A stretch of 64,000 nt of DNA from Sipunculus nudus. Lineage: Eukaryota; Annelida; Sipuncula; Golfingiida; Sipunculidae. Within the stretch, counting starts at the first letter, position 1. Each line of letters begins with the position of its first letter. The notes beneath the pieces are model-generated. The model made no database searches. It was not told the origin of the DNA and saw only the letters and a list, made by a program, of their open reading frames with translations. The position numbers and the translations under genes were made by a program. Positions 13,974 through 28,500 of the stretch are shown in pieces. The DNA is taken from positions 10,157,979-10,221,978 of the forward strand of contig CM049321.1 in the NCBI GenBank assembly GCA_026874595.1, read 5' to 3'.

Positions 13974-16480
13974 CAAAAGAACATGAAGTGCAGCTTTTAC
14001 ATCACAAAAAAATGTAGAAATGTAGACTGAATGGCTCTGATACTGTGCACAGTCCATAGACTTGAAAATGTAATTATTCATTCACTGATGACAACATACC
14101 CTCCAACACCTTTCTGCAATTTGAGCGTCTCATAAGCTTCTTCCAGGGACATTGTCGGAGGCTTCTTCTCCACCTCCGCCTTCCAGGCTTCCAAGATGTC
14201 CTTCAGTAGTTTCACCTGAAAATACACAACAAGTTAAATAAATTTGTTGCATGACTGAATAGATATAGAGTAGTTCACCTTAATAAGAGATTAAAGATAC
14301 AGAGTGATCAAAGACGGCCCAAGCTGATTGCATACATTGCCTTCTAGGAATTTCAATCTGTTACTTTTCTAAGTCAGGCAGAAAATACAGGCATTAAACA
14401 GGGACTATACCACATTCACCAAATACCAATGACCAATAACCATTTTCAAGAATTAATATAAAAATAGTAAAGCTCCACACCTGCATAAAAAAGTCTTAAA
14501 TTACAGTATTACAGATAACCATTGTGAAAAAAGTCAAATATTTTATTTACAATTCCATTCAACTACAAAACCGCAGCATTATAAATTGAGTAACATGACA
14601 CTCACAGGCTCTTTGATTGGCCAGTCTGGAAATTTGAGAGTATCACACAGATGACGCAAGTAGTAGATATTGCAGAAGAGTTCGTTTTCAAGCTGCGGGT
14701 AGTTGATCATTGGGATGGGACAGTACTGGTAGAGGGCTCGCGTGTTGCTCTGTAGACGAGGAGAGAAGTCTGCAAGATGGGACGCTATCTTCTCAATCAT
14801 CATCCGCCTGGAAATGATAAACGATACAGTAAGGCTGGCTATTAGTATAAAGATTACCACTGATTCTCAGCTTAGGCTCAATGTATGAAGGGTTTGATAT
14901 TGAGAGACACATTACTATCAGTCATAAACCTGGGCTTGGAGATAAATTATTGGTAAAAATATGGCCAGCTATCAGGTGCATTGTTAAAATATTTTAACAG
15001 CACATAATTTGTTTAGAAATGTCTTCATAAATACTCATGATCCTTCTATGCAATTTAAATTTTTTTTTTTATATTCTATGTTTTAATCACTCAACCATCC
15101 ATTTTTTCTCATTTTATTGATTTGCAGAAGGATATCCATATGCAAAAAAGTGAGTTTTGTAAACAGCAATCTTTGTGAAATTTCTTCTCTTAATGAAATC
15201 TGCTAATAATGAATATAGGTACACACAGGTAAACAAATTTAAGTCATACAGATACAGGCAAACATGGATGAAAACACAGCCTCCTTGTGATGTCAGAAGA
15301 AATATTTTCCTACCTCATCTCACTACTCCATATTGCTTCAGGGGTGTCAAATTCTCCTAAGAAGATTTCTGCGAACTTCTCGGAAGCGTAGTTCTCTAAA
15401 TAACAAACCATGGCTTCTGGCAAGATCGGGCCGAGAACACTGCGCTGCACAATGTCTGAACTTTTCTGGAAATGTAAAGAAAAATTTATTGTTAGCATGA
15501 AACATAAAGCTCAGGAAAATGACAGTACAATATCAATTTTTTAGATATGAAACCTAGAGAAATTCATTGAAATCTTGCTATATAATTATATTTGAGGTTA
15601 TTCAGCCTTTCAGAGTGATACCAGGTCTGTTAAATATTTCCATTTAAAGTACAAGACAAGATAGATTTTCCTACATATCAGTGGCAGACCCAGAAGTTTG
15701 AGAACAGGGTTTTTCTTTTACAATCACCATGTTTTCTGTAAAGTTAAGTACATGGGGAAGTGTATTGGAATGGGACAACCTCTGCCATATTGGATTTTTT
15801 TTTTAATAGGCAATGTAAAGTGGACATTTTGAGGCACCTGTCACATAAAATATGAGGATTTTCTGTTCCTTCACTACTATTTTCTTAAATGCATAACTTA
15901 GTCAAACTTTATGGGGTTAGGGTGTATAAGTGTGCCTGGCTTAAATATTTATATTTCTTCAATTAAAAGTGAGATATTAACTGAAAAGTAACATGTTATA
16001 ACCTGCAAAACATAATCTTTCAAAGGTAATTACCGTGGTAAAATAATTGCTTTATGTTCAAGTTGTATGTTAATATTTTTACTGGCTCCTGTGGTCTAGA
16101 CAGCGCACCAGACACAGCAGAGCACAGATCGTGAGTTTGAGTATCAGCAAAGGAGCCTTGATATTTTTCACGGTCTACCCCTACCAAGGCTGAGGTCTTA
16201 AGGCTAACAGAAAGGCTGTGCCTTACTCAAGGGCCAATGCATTTTGGGGGTTTCCTGAGTGTTATGACCCAACAAACTGATTTGACACCTTCCCTCATGA
16301 TAGAAATATCTGGATGCTATCTTTATATGGAGTAAATCACAAAGCTGTCCATTAATATCTTCAACTTAAATGAAATGGAAAGAAATGATTTTTGGATAAT
16401 TAAATAATGTCATTGCTAGGGGATAAAAAAGAAATCTGAAAAATGAAAATTAATTACGAACAACTGAGAAAAGAAATATA

Positions 16481-16517
<37 letters not shown>

Positions 16518-19500
16518 GTATATGTCCTACATATAAATTTCTGTTAAAATGTTTGTGTGGGACAATGAAAATCTTCTTAGACATCCATCATAAGTAAAAT
16601 GAAGAGAAATATATTACAATGATTTCTATCGTGACTTTCATTCTACATGTATATATAAACCTGACACAAGCTGTAAATGTACTGACCTCTTCTAGACGGA
16701 ATGCCTGACGTAGATGTGTGTACTTGAGGAACTTGGCGATGGGCAGGAGGTTGGAGCCTGTGTACATCATGATGAAGAAAAACACGCCACTCAGGTACAG
16801 CCGTGAGATCATCGGGTTGTCCTGCACGATGTGGTACAGGACCGTCGCTACCTTCTCAACAATCACTGGGTCAAAGGTCAGCAGAAGCTGTGAATGAATT
16901 CGTAAGACACTTTACACATATATATTTTAATGGTTTATGGGAAATTTCAAGCTATAATTTCAACATTTTTCAAAATAGACTTTAACATCATTTGACATAT
17001 GCATTTGTGGATTCAAAAATCCATAATGCAGGTTTAAACAGATTTACTTTTTTTTTTCTTCACTGGGACGCATCAATTTTATCGATCAGATTTAAGTGTA
17101 TAAAGGTCTAGGATACTATAGAATTACAAAAAATTTCCTTTATTTTTAATTAATTGAAAAAAAAAAAATTTTATGTAGTAATTTTTAAACTTTTAGAAAA
17201 TTTCAAAAAAATTTCTTGGACCTCAATGGTTTTCTTCACTTTCCTCTTAAAATATTTAATCAAGAGTTTGTTGCCATGACAACATTTACCTGTACGATAT
17301 GTGGGAGACATGTTGCATCTGACAGCAGTCTCTTGGCTCGAGGGAGCGGCCGGATAATAGCATCATCTGCATCCCTTAAAAAATAAATCATCATGAAGAT
17401 GACAATGATTTACTTATAAGACTGTATGCTGGGAATTGTTTGATATGTTCAGGTAAAATTTGTATTGCAATACAGTCAAAAGGTACTGTGGTGAGAATCA
17501 GTAGAGTATGCCTATGTTACTGATGGACACTGTTCACTAACAATCAGTTACAGTTAACAAATAGCTCTGACATTTGTGCTCTACCACACAATTTCAACTG
17601 GTCAAATCAACCAACATATACAGAAACCAGCTGTACACAAAGTATCTGTGAATTTGACTTTTGGTGTATATCCTCACCTTGAGGGGTAGTATTCACAGAT
17701 ACGGATCAACATATTCAAAATGAGTATTGCCAGGTCACTTTCATTCATGACGGCCTGCCCTGTTGCGAGCAGAGTCCACTTCAGCTGTGGTATCACCTGT
17801 AGGGGGCGCCACCCATCCATACCCTGCGCCCAGCACCTCGTCTTGGCATGGATGGTCCCATCTTTCCAGAAGTCTTTCATCTGAAGGAATAAATGCAGAA
17901 GGGAATATAATATTGTTCCTTCAATATATATTTATCTATCCTAAACTTGACTAAATATTGACATTCTGTATATTTCTGTACTTTTAATTCAGTTGTGTAT
18001 AAAAGCAGCATTGGTATTGAAAAAGAATACAAATGAATGTCTGTGCCAATTGTATGTATTCTCATTCCAGCAGGTGTTGATGTACAGGAATACTCTCTTA
18101 TAAATTGTAAAAGGGTGAGTTATAAAATGGAAAGTCTCTATAATAGATCATCAACAGTAGTATGAGGTTATATTAAACAAAAATTGTTTTCTATTATACA
18201 TTGCCTCTGGTCTGTAAAAACCTTCTTAAAATACAGAAATATAAAATAAAGCTAAGTTCTTAAGCTCGATATATATATATATTTATTTCAGTCTACCAAA
18301 GAATTTCATTCAAATTCAGAATGACCCTCACAACTCCAATTGTAGTTCAGGAATTACTGCCAGGGAGCACTCATAGAGTCAAACATCATGAGCTCACCTC
18401 TTCAAAGCTGTAAGGCCCTAATCTCTCTTTGTCAGCGTTACCGAAGTACCACTCCTTCTCACTCTCCCTCCTCATGTCAGCACCAGCTTCTATCACATTG
18501 GTCTGAAAATATGAAATTCAAGATGCAAACCACACTGCTCAAGAATACCATTCTACATTCACTCCTTTTTTGTCAACATTGGTCTTATTCAAACAACTGA
18601 CTATAACTGTTCTGAAAATCTGCACATGTTGACCTCATTGCTCTAAAATTTACAACTGATCACTATCTCTCCTGTCTCAGAATGCTGCTCTGAAAATATG
18701 CCATATGATTGCAATGAGATGCGAACTACACTGCTCTATTAACTTGAACTCCCAAAGAAACTAGCCAGAGTGCAAACTACTTCATGGAATCAGTTTAAAA
18801 GGTAGAAAAGATAAAGTTTTCATAATTTGCTGGATTACTGCGATCAAATTCACCTGCATTGGCACAGTTGCTCTTGATGTATGCAAATGAGCCAGGGTCA
18901 AAAGGTCAACCAAGATCCTGATGCCATTTGCATCCATGATTTCTTTCACATTGCGCTGAAATGAAAATAAAAATAAGATGCTTTATATTAGCAACTAGGA
19001 ACACCAGGAGATTCAATCAAATCATGCAATTTACAATCTCAAGTCCAAACCACTGTACAAAATTAATTATGTGTTGCTGTATTTGTGTTGTATTTGTAAG
19101 AGAAGTTGACAAAATAAAGGGAAATCTACATCAAGCAAAATGTATGGACATTGCATCATTTGCCACACTGCATATAAAGAAAACAGAGGTTCCTACAGAC
19201 TTCACATAGTTCACACACTAAAGTCTCTGTGGACAGAAAGTTGTGACTGCTTTACCTTGCTAAGGATGAGTTTGTTCAGGAATAATATCAATCTGTCCCT
19301 CTCCATCTTGTCTGTACACTGAAAAACAAGATAAAGAAAGCTCTGTCACTGATATGATATGATATGACAAAGTTCATCTATAGAGCGCAAATGTAATATA
19401 CATTTCTAATCGCTTAACATTCAAACAAATTGTGTAATTTGCCAAAAGAAATGCACCCATATATTGTCATATAAGCACAATTGGGGATATGTCTGGTCAA

Positions 19501-22500
19501 TTCACAGATGATAAAAGCAGTAAACTTTGAGAATCTATTGTAAGATCTCAGTCTCTGTGTTCCACTTACTCTAGATCTTGACAGTTATGACAAATGTAAC
19601 ATTTTCTGAAGCCAACAATATTTTCAAATATTTCTGGATATCATTTATAGGATAGATAATTTCTAGTGATCATACTTGTCTTTATGGCCTTGTAATCTTC
19701 TTTGACAAACTGACAACCATAATTATCCTGCCCCCTCTCCAAATAAAAATTTGTTATTAATTTGTTGGTAAGGAAAATATTTATAGTTCTGTATACACTA
19801 TGATGCTTCTTGTTAATTGTATTTAATAGTTCATTTATTCAATAATGCTAAAATCTGCAAATATTTATTGAGCATGTAGTTCATAACTAATAAATAGCAT
19901 GCTATAATTTGTATATATAATGCTCTGTAAATATATGTATGATATTATTTTGTATGTATAATGTAAGAATTGGATTGCAATTGTTTGCCTTTAAACGGAT
20001 AATATTACAGAATATCATTGTACAAACTCACCCGGTCTAGCATGCCAACAATATATCTTGTGTCATTGAAAGCTCCTATTTCCTCGTGACAGCGTCCATA
20101 TACAACTGTCATGGCCTGCAGACACATGCATTTCATGTGGATCTTCGGGGTCAATAGAAAACGGTGGTACAAGTCATTGAAGAATTCATACCTGTAAGTA
20201 AAATATAGCAGTTCAATGGGGTAACTGTCTGACACAAACAAATGGAAAATATTTTCATCACCAGTGCTTGGTAATAGTTTCAAGGTGGAACTGCAGTAAT
20301 ATTCAAAGTACATATCCCCATATTGCACAATTGTTGAAGGGAATGATTGCAATAAGATCTTTTTTAAAACCATTTCCTAACAGGTATTACCATGATAAAA
20401 AGAAAAAGCCGCAAAGAAAAATATATCGTAATTTTACAGTTAAGTGTCCAAAAGCGGCCTTTGCTTCAGCCTGTTTATGATTTTTGTTTAAATGTTAACC
20501 CCCTGATGAGTGATATGTTGTACTCAATGCTCCAGTTATTTAATACCAAAAGCCTCTAAAACACTGAATTAAAATACTTGAAAGTTATACATTGTACAGG
20601 TAACTGACAATGTTTAATGTAAGAGAGATGGTTCACTTACGATCGCTTGATAGCACTGATCTCATCATTCTCATTTTCGTCTTCTTCAAGGAGCAAACGC
20701 AGATAGTAATCACCTGTAAACACGGTGAATATATCAAAATATGTCATGCTTTGAATACTACGAGCAATTTATATATCTATCGTCTTTATAGTGCTTAAAA
20801 TATCAAACAAGAGTACTGCAAGAGTGCATCATATACTTGTCATAATGCATTTAATTCCTAATGAGTTATCACAACGACACCACAAAGAACTTCCATGACT
20901 TCTGACAGCAATAATTATTATTTATTACTAATGCTGAGTAATGAACTCAGGTGAGATACTTTAATGGTAAACACTCATTGTTTCATGAAAATTCTTCAAA
21001 TTCCTTGACCAAAGGATATCAGAGGGATGAAAGGATGAAACAATGCTGCCTTTACCATAATAGCACATATCTTTATGACAGATATATAAAAATAAGCAAA
21101 ACTACTTGTGGTCAGACAGAGGGCCCCCTCATTTCTGGTAGTGCTGGATTAGTTTACATATGGGTAAAAAGTTTTGTTTATAGTTTAAATATATGACAAA
21201 CAGAAACAGGTTTTTATCAATGTGCATGAGTGAACAAAAATCCTACTGGTTCAAATCATATAAAAAAGGTATGTTTTGAAATAATGTGTGCAATACAAAA
21301 TCACTGATTGTACTGTGTGGCCTTATTTAATTTTGGATGGGTCTGTAATTCAATAGGGATGGCACCGATCATCCCTGTGAATCTTAAAAAGATCAAACAT
21401 ATTGTTTAAGAAAATGTTTGTGAAAGAAAATCCCTGATTGTGGTCTGGTCGCCATATTCAATTTTGGGCAGGTCTGTAATTTGAGGGGGATGGAGTCCTC
21501 TTAGGAACCAATCATTCCTGTGAATTTGAGAGAGATCAAGCATGTTCTTGTTGAGATATTGTGTGTGAGAGAAAGTGTCACTGACGGACAGAAGGAAGGA
21601 ATGACAAGGTGATCACTATAGGGCACCGCTGTTCAAGCAGGGCCCTTATAACAAATATGAAAATTAACAAACTGCTTAGCTTATTCTCCATTTCAGTTAT
21701 TCAATGACAATACCGCAATGATTAACTGTATAACTCTTCCCACAATCTGATGTGTGGCATTATTACAGGTCTTGGGGATTGATCTTTAGTTACTTTCAAG
21801 TCCAGGTACACAGATTCCAGTTGAGATTATTTTCATCATGAAAATGGTGCAAAACTTTGGTGAGAGTCCAGTTGAGAATGTATAAAATTTGTATATATGG
21901 ATTATATTGACACTTAGTTACAGAATGATGGAACCAGAAATTTCCCTAAGCAAAAGTGGTGAGGAGTTGACACTGAAACCTATCTAACATGTGTTAAGCT
22001 ATATTTAATCTTAACAGGTCAATTACCTATTTTTATTTCCTCTGCTAAGCAGTTGTAGCTGACCTCAAACTCTTGATGGTTCCACGCAATCACATGGTTG
22101 GCACTTAGATCCCGGTCGACGTTGAATGCTCGGATCTCATCTTCTAGTGCATTACGAAGCTCTTCTCTGGTCTAAATAACAAGCAACAAAATACTGGGTG
22201 TTACTGCCTGATGGAATTTGTATAAACATTTTTATTAATTCAAAAAATTTTTTTGTTGGAGGTTACTGCCCCTATTTTTTAATGCTAGCTTAACTAAATA
22301 AAGTGGGGGTGGTGGTGTAATGGTTAAGGTGACGGGCTCATGATCGAGAGGTCGTTAGTTCGAATCCCAGTCAGACCCTCACCATTCCAAGACCCTTAGG
22401 CAAAGTCCCAACCGCAATCGTGCCTCTGTCCACCCAGCAGTAGAAAAGGGTACCAGTAAATACTGGGAAGGTAGCCTGCGATGGACTAGCGTCCCATCCA

Positions 22501-25500
22501 GGAGGAGTTTAACTCCTAAGTCGCTTCGTGCTACCAAAACCGGGATAAGCTCCGGCCTGATGAGCCTTTAGGCTCAGATGTAAAAGCCATGCAGACTTTA
22601 CCTTTACCTAACTAAGTAAATGTGCATCTGCTGAATTCTATTCTGGTTTAGGACTATGGGACAGGGCAGTACCACACGCTTCCTCCTCTCATTATATCCT
22701 GGTGTTAACCAGGCCTGGTGACAACTGCACCTGCAGGCTCTCGGTGTGTAATTGTCCCTATTGCTGGTCATACCACCGAGGAACCCCCAAAAGGCACACT
22801 CGTTTTTGAGGGAAACACAGCCATTGGTCAAGGCTTTCCCATTAGGCTTACAGAGCGCTCACCCTGGGTGGGGACTGTCCGTGAAAAATATCACTGCCTT
22901 GCCCGAGATCCAAACTCACAACCTCCTGGCTTTGAGTCCTGTGCTCTACCCCTAAGCTACAGAAACTGGTTTATAAACATTTTTATACCCTGTACATTAC
23001 ATCAATCATTAACCTGTTCTCCTTCAAAGCCATTATGGTTAAATGCACTATTACAGGCATAAATGAATTAGAAACTCATGTACACAATCTGATAAATGGT
23101 ATGTCAGTTAGGAAAATGCTTGATATTTGTATGTCAGTACACCATAGGATAGCTGAAGATGACCAATTACAGATTGTTTCCTGTATATGAGGACATAATG
23201 AGATCAGTGAGGTGCATCTCTCATTACTGAAAGCAAGTTAATTCACATGCATTGATCATGTTAGTGCTGTGTGAAATGAAGGTAAAATTAAAGGTTACAG
23301 TCCACAAAATATCTGAAGAACAGACTCATGGACTTTTAAGGAAATAAACCACATAGGAAAGCACTATAAACACCAGTATATTCTTCTAAATATTACTGAC
23401 CTTGAAGTTCCATATGAGGTTGGGCTTGGCATGATCTTTACTAAAATGGTAGTAGAACAGTTTCCAGTTGGCTTCACTCTTGATTCTCTGCCTTCGTTTC
23501 CGTAATACAATTGGTTTCTGTTCTTGTTGCTGTGAAAAAAAAGTGAAACCAACAGTTAAATGCTGAATTTTTTTTTCATTGAATGAGCATCCTGGGGTCC
23601 ATTATGACATTTGACATATTCTGTTCTCATTTATGTGATGTTATAAACAAGACAGCACACTTGTATAATAAACACACAGAATCATCACTTAAATCTGTGA
23701 AGAACAAATTTCACATTTTTGAATGTATTATTAAGATAATTTGACACTGCTTTTCATTGAAATAATGCAAAATCCTCTGCAAAGGCCTCTCAATGGAAAA
23801 ATATTATGGATTCAAAGATTCTCAGTAATGTTTCAGGAAAGTTCAGTTAAAGTATGGTTCATCTCAGTACCTGCTTGCTTTCCAGCCCCATGCGAGCCCT
23901 CCAGTGCTGCAGGACCTGTTCTATTTGTTTCTCTACCATTTTCCAATGGATGTTTTTCCTCTTCCTGTTCTCATGTTCCTGAAGGTAGAAAAGTAAACCC
24001 ACATGACCATCTTCATAAATTGACCTATCCATGAACTCTATGTGACCTTAACTGCAAATTCATTCAATGAAAATTCATAAGCATTGGTCTAATGAGCAAC
24101 CAATCAGGAGGCCGTAAACATTGTAAAGCAGCAATCATCCAACAAAAACAAAATTTACGTTATTTGAAAGAGCTCTGTCAAACAGAACACTTGTAGTCTG
24201 TAACAGTACCCTTTACCATGTTTGACCGGTAAATGCACCAATTATAGTGATGGGAAAAGGCATCTTGTCTTGGAAACATGGAAACTACTCTGACACCAGG
24301 CCTCTGAACAAGACTGGCGTCTATTTAAGGCCGGCGTTTATTTTTCTGGAACATTGTTTTGCCCCGGTGACTAAATAAGGCAGGCGTTTGTTCAAGGAAA
24401 TACGGTAACAGTTTATTTATCCCTATATTTAGGATGCAGATCACTTTCACTAATCAGAATCAAAACAAGCCACCATCCCTGTGTAGAAAGCATATATCAC
24501 CTGATAAACAAATTCTCCTACATGCACACAATGGTCAAACTGTTCATCATAACACAAATTGATTGAAAATTATTACTATCTAGAGTGTTACCTGTGCCAG
24601 TTTGAGGTTGTCTCGTACATGCAGTCTGTCCACGTCATCTGCAGGTACCTCATCTTCTGAGTCCAGGTAGAGAAGCAGACCGCTGGGCTGGATAAAGAGC
24701 ATTAAGAAAATATATATCACTTGCTAAGTAATACCAAATCATGCAAATAACGGAAAATATGTGTGGATTTTGCTGAAAATTGAACTTAGGTAAGAGACTG
24801 ATTAATATTTCTGCTGAGTTTAATCAAAATCCATCTTATCCCTCATAAGTTATAGCGGCAACATCAAAGTGTAGCCTATATATAGTGATCTCTGACCTTA
24901 TCAAATAGGCGTGGATTTTGCCCATAATCAAACTCCGGCGAGATAATCTATTGCTAAGTAGTTATTGTGAGTTTCGTGAAAATCCAAAGGGCTGGTAAGT
25001 TATCACATACACTAAAAGTTAACAGATGGACGACACGATGGCGGACCATAGGTATACCATAATAAGTCCTGTCATAGACAGGTGTATAAAAATCTGCATT
25101 TATATGTATGCCAACCTTGGCTGAAAGACCTAAAACCCATCACCCCATCCCTGTCCTTTATTTGCATCTGACATCTCTGTATTGTGGACCTATCTGTCAG
25201 TGTGTTTGTATTTGTTGTGTATTTACCCACCATTATCCTCTTGAGCAGGGCCATAGCTGTAGGATGACCCGTGACCCACAGACCAACCAGATGTCTACTC
25301 AGCTGTCTACAACCAAATAAAAAGATAATAAATATAGACTTCAATTCATTAAAATAATTCTGATCTCAGTCAACATTATATCAAATTCTGAAAATTTTAT
25401 GCAAAAGCAACTTATTTTTAGAAGCACACACTTCCTTCACATCCGGCATGACAAACAAACTATGCATTCTAACAATCACTTATATGATTTTTATTGATTT

Positions 25501-28500
25501 ATTATGCTAGTATTGTTATCATAACCGTTATATCATTTTTCATTAATATTATGAATCACTTGAGCATAATTATAACATCGTCTCTACACTGATAAAATAT
25601 TATTTCTTAAGAAGTATTGAGAAAGCAGTTAACCACTGTGATTATAAAATTAATATAACAACTTTCACAGTATCAACATCTTGCAACTGACAAGACTGGT
25701 GCCACCCAGATTTTGTTAAGAGGTATTCAAAAGGAATGTTAAAAAAAAACACTTTCTTATTATTATGATGATAAGAGATATGTAGAATATATGACTACTG
25801 TCATACTAACCGGACTGTCAGCATGCGGCCGTCACTGCTCTGAGTGAACATGGATGAGTGTAGGTGGCGCGGTAGTGCCCCCTCTCCCAGCGCAAGGTCC
25901 TGCATCTTAGCCGCTATTTCTGCATCACCCTCCTATATAAAATATAACACCACTTGAATAATATTGATTAGACAAACATTTTTAACATGTGACATTATCA
26001 CATCAGTGAGAACATTATCACATCAATCAGCATTAAATAAGTAAAAAATTTATATTTACTACTGCAGTGATTTTATTTCTCATAAGAAGAATTTTTAATG
26101 CAAGACTAATTTGATTCATATTATAAATACAAAGTTATCCATCATCCTGATGTAAATGTCAGATATATTCATTCCATCTCTTCTAAAATTCATGAGACAT
26201 ATATGGCAATAATTAACCAGAGACAAGCTTTTATGACAAAGATCATCTATCATTTGCAAATGCTTTACACATCTCCTATGAAGAAGATTTTTGCCTCCAC
26301 AAGATGTGTTTGTTTGTGTGTTTTTACACAACATTACTTGCCCAATCATCAATAGGGATCTCATGAAATTTTCAGGGCAATTTGATAATGGGCCACGGAA
26401 AAATGTTTATATTTTGTTGTGGAACAAGCACATGACCCAAATTCAGGAAAATTTCACAAAATGTACAGTCACTTATACATTAATAAAGCTGGGAATATGG
26501 GCTAAATAAGTGAATGCAAACACATGGCAGATGCATGCCTTCCTCAGAATGCAGATTTCTAGTTTACACATGAGTATTTAAAAAATATATATATAATGTA
26601 TGTATGAAACTTTAACAAATGTTACCTCAATGACAGCCTTCATGACCAAGCCTGCTCCTTTAATAATGGCCATGGAGGGATGCTGAAATGGAACAGAATT
26701 ATTAAATTATGTGTATTTACTAATGTAAATAAAGGGCACGTCTGAACACTACTTATTATTTAGAGTAAAATTTAGCATTTTACATAAATCTATACAGAGT
26801 TAAACTGTATAATGATAACATTTGGGACTGCCAAAAATTGGAGGATTGGTATAGCTCAGTCTAATACATTAAAATACAATCAATATAAGCAAGTCTGGGG
26901 AAACTATAAATAAAAATATTTGAAATACTTAATTACAATGACAGATAATCATTTTATAGATGTGATGTCATTGCCATAATATATGACTTCAATGGATACT
27001 TTGATTGTAAATGATAAATTACTGCAAAGAATGCAATGGCACAGGATCTTGTTTTATGCAACAAGTTCAAACAACAGCTAGAACAAATATATTCAGCAAT
27101 GAACTTAGAATCTTTTATTGCCTGGAACAGTCGGAATATCACTCTCCCATCATTGGCCACCATCTCCAGCAGAGTATCAAAATGCTGACCGTCTGTTGTC
27201 TCACTGTACGGAGCACAGAGGGCAAAGGTCAGGAAATCCAGCATTGCTGTGATCACAAGCGCCCCAGTGCCTCGGACCTATATAAAGCAGTCAGTTAAAA
27301 TTTGTAAACAGTAATACAGATAATTGTCTGTGTATTTAATTTACCCAATTAAACAAAATGGACATTTTTATATAGAAATATCCCAAGTTCTTTAGGTCTG
27401 TCTTTAGTAAAGACAAGATTTAAGCAAATGCCTGCACCAATCATATCTTTATAATTTGAATAAGTTATGTTTAAAATGTCATGTAAATAGTGAAGCCTGT
27501 GTTATGAGACCACCAGTGGAACTGGGCAAAACAGGTCTTAAATCATATTTGGTCTCATAAGACAGGTCAGATATAACCAATGTGGATGATTTCATTTCAC
27601 CAAATGGTTGTCTTAATAGACAGGTGGTCTAATAAAACAGTTGGTCTTTCAGACAGGTGTTACTGTATCATATTAATGACTGATGGATTTGACTGATATA
27701 TTAATTCGCAGCTGCTGAATTCCTAGAAATAAGCTGAGGGCAAACTTACCACATGTATTTTGAACATATCCAGCAGGTTTTCTAGGAATTTCTTGGATGA
27801 GAGCAGGGAAGCCTTATTGAGTTGTTCTTGCCTCAGGTCATAGTTATCATGCATGGGCTGATAATGAAAGCAACATTCTGAGATTTATACTTTAAAAAGG
27901 CAGTGTTACAAATTATATTTTTTTGATTGTATCTATATTAAATCACATGTCAAGTCACCATTAAAACAAATCTTTAATTCTTGAGCATTCTGCTCTTAAG
28001 AGAATTATAGGCAGCTTAAGGAAGCATGGCATGCAACAATATATCAATTGACTAGAAACAGTCTCAAAAAGAGAAAATTTCAATGTTAATGCATCTAATA
28101 TTAACTTCTCAAGCCCCTATTGTTTGCAGTTCTACACAGATTTATTGTGAGGCAATTCTAGCTTTAGTATTTGCAACATATTGTTTGAATAGGCTTGAGT
28201 CCCTCAAATAAAGATATAGAGGGTCACTACTCCCAGAATCCCTCTGGCTTCAGTAGAAAGGCAATAAAAAGGCTGCTTGGTTTGGCGAGATAAATTGTAC
28301 ATTTCTTTTATCAACTGTACAAATATACAAACAGGAGGTCTGCAGCTGCTGAGGAACTGCAAGTGAGGCCTGTGCAGTCATGACCTTAAAATTAGGTGAA
28401 GTTTATAATAAATATCAGGTGCATATCTGTTACCTGTGACTAATACTCTGAAAAGAAGGTCAATTATGAAAATATGCTCAATTAGAGATGTAAGGCAAAC

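Noticed and set aside
13708-14081. Frames with IYIYIY repeats
   Set aside because: Pure translation of TA microsatellites; same for 48710-48937 and 61019-61240.
17674-17880. ATG at the start of coding exon 27 as an internal start
   Set aside because: It directly follows a splice acceptor and falls inside the GYF domain.
22303-22375. Possible tRNA gene (A and B boxes)
   Set aside because: There is no complete cloverleaf; the segment continues into a SINE body with a tail and target duplication.
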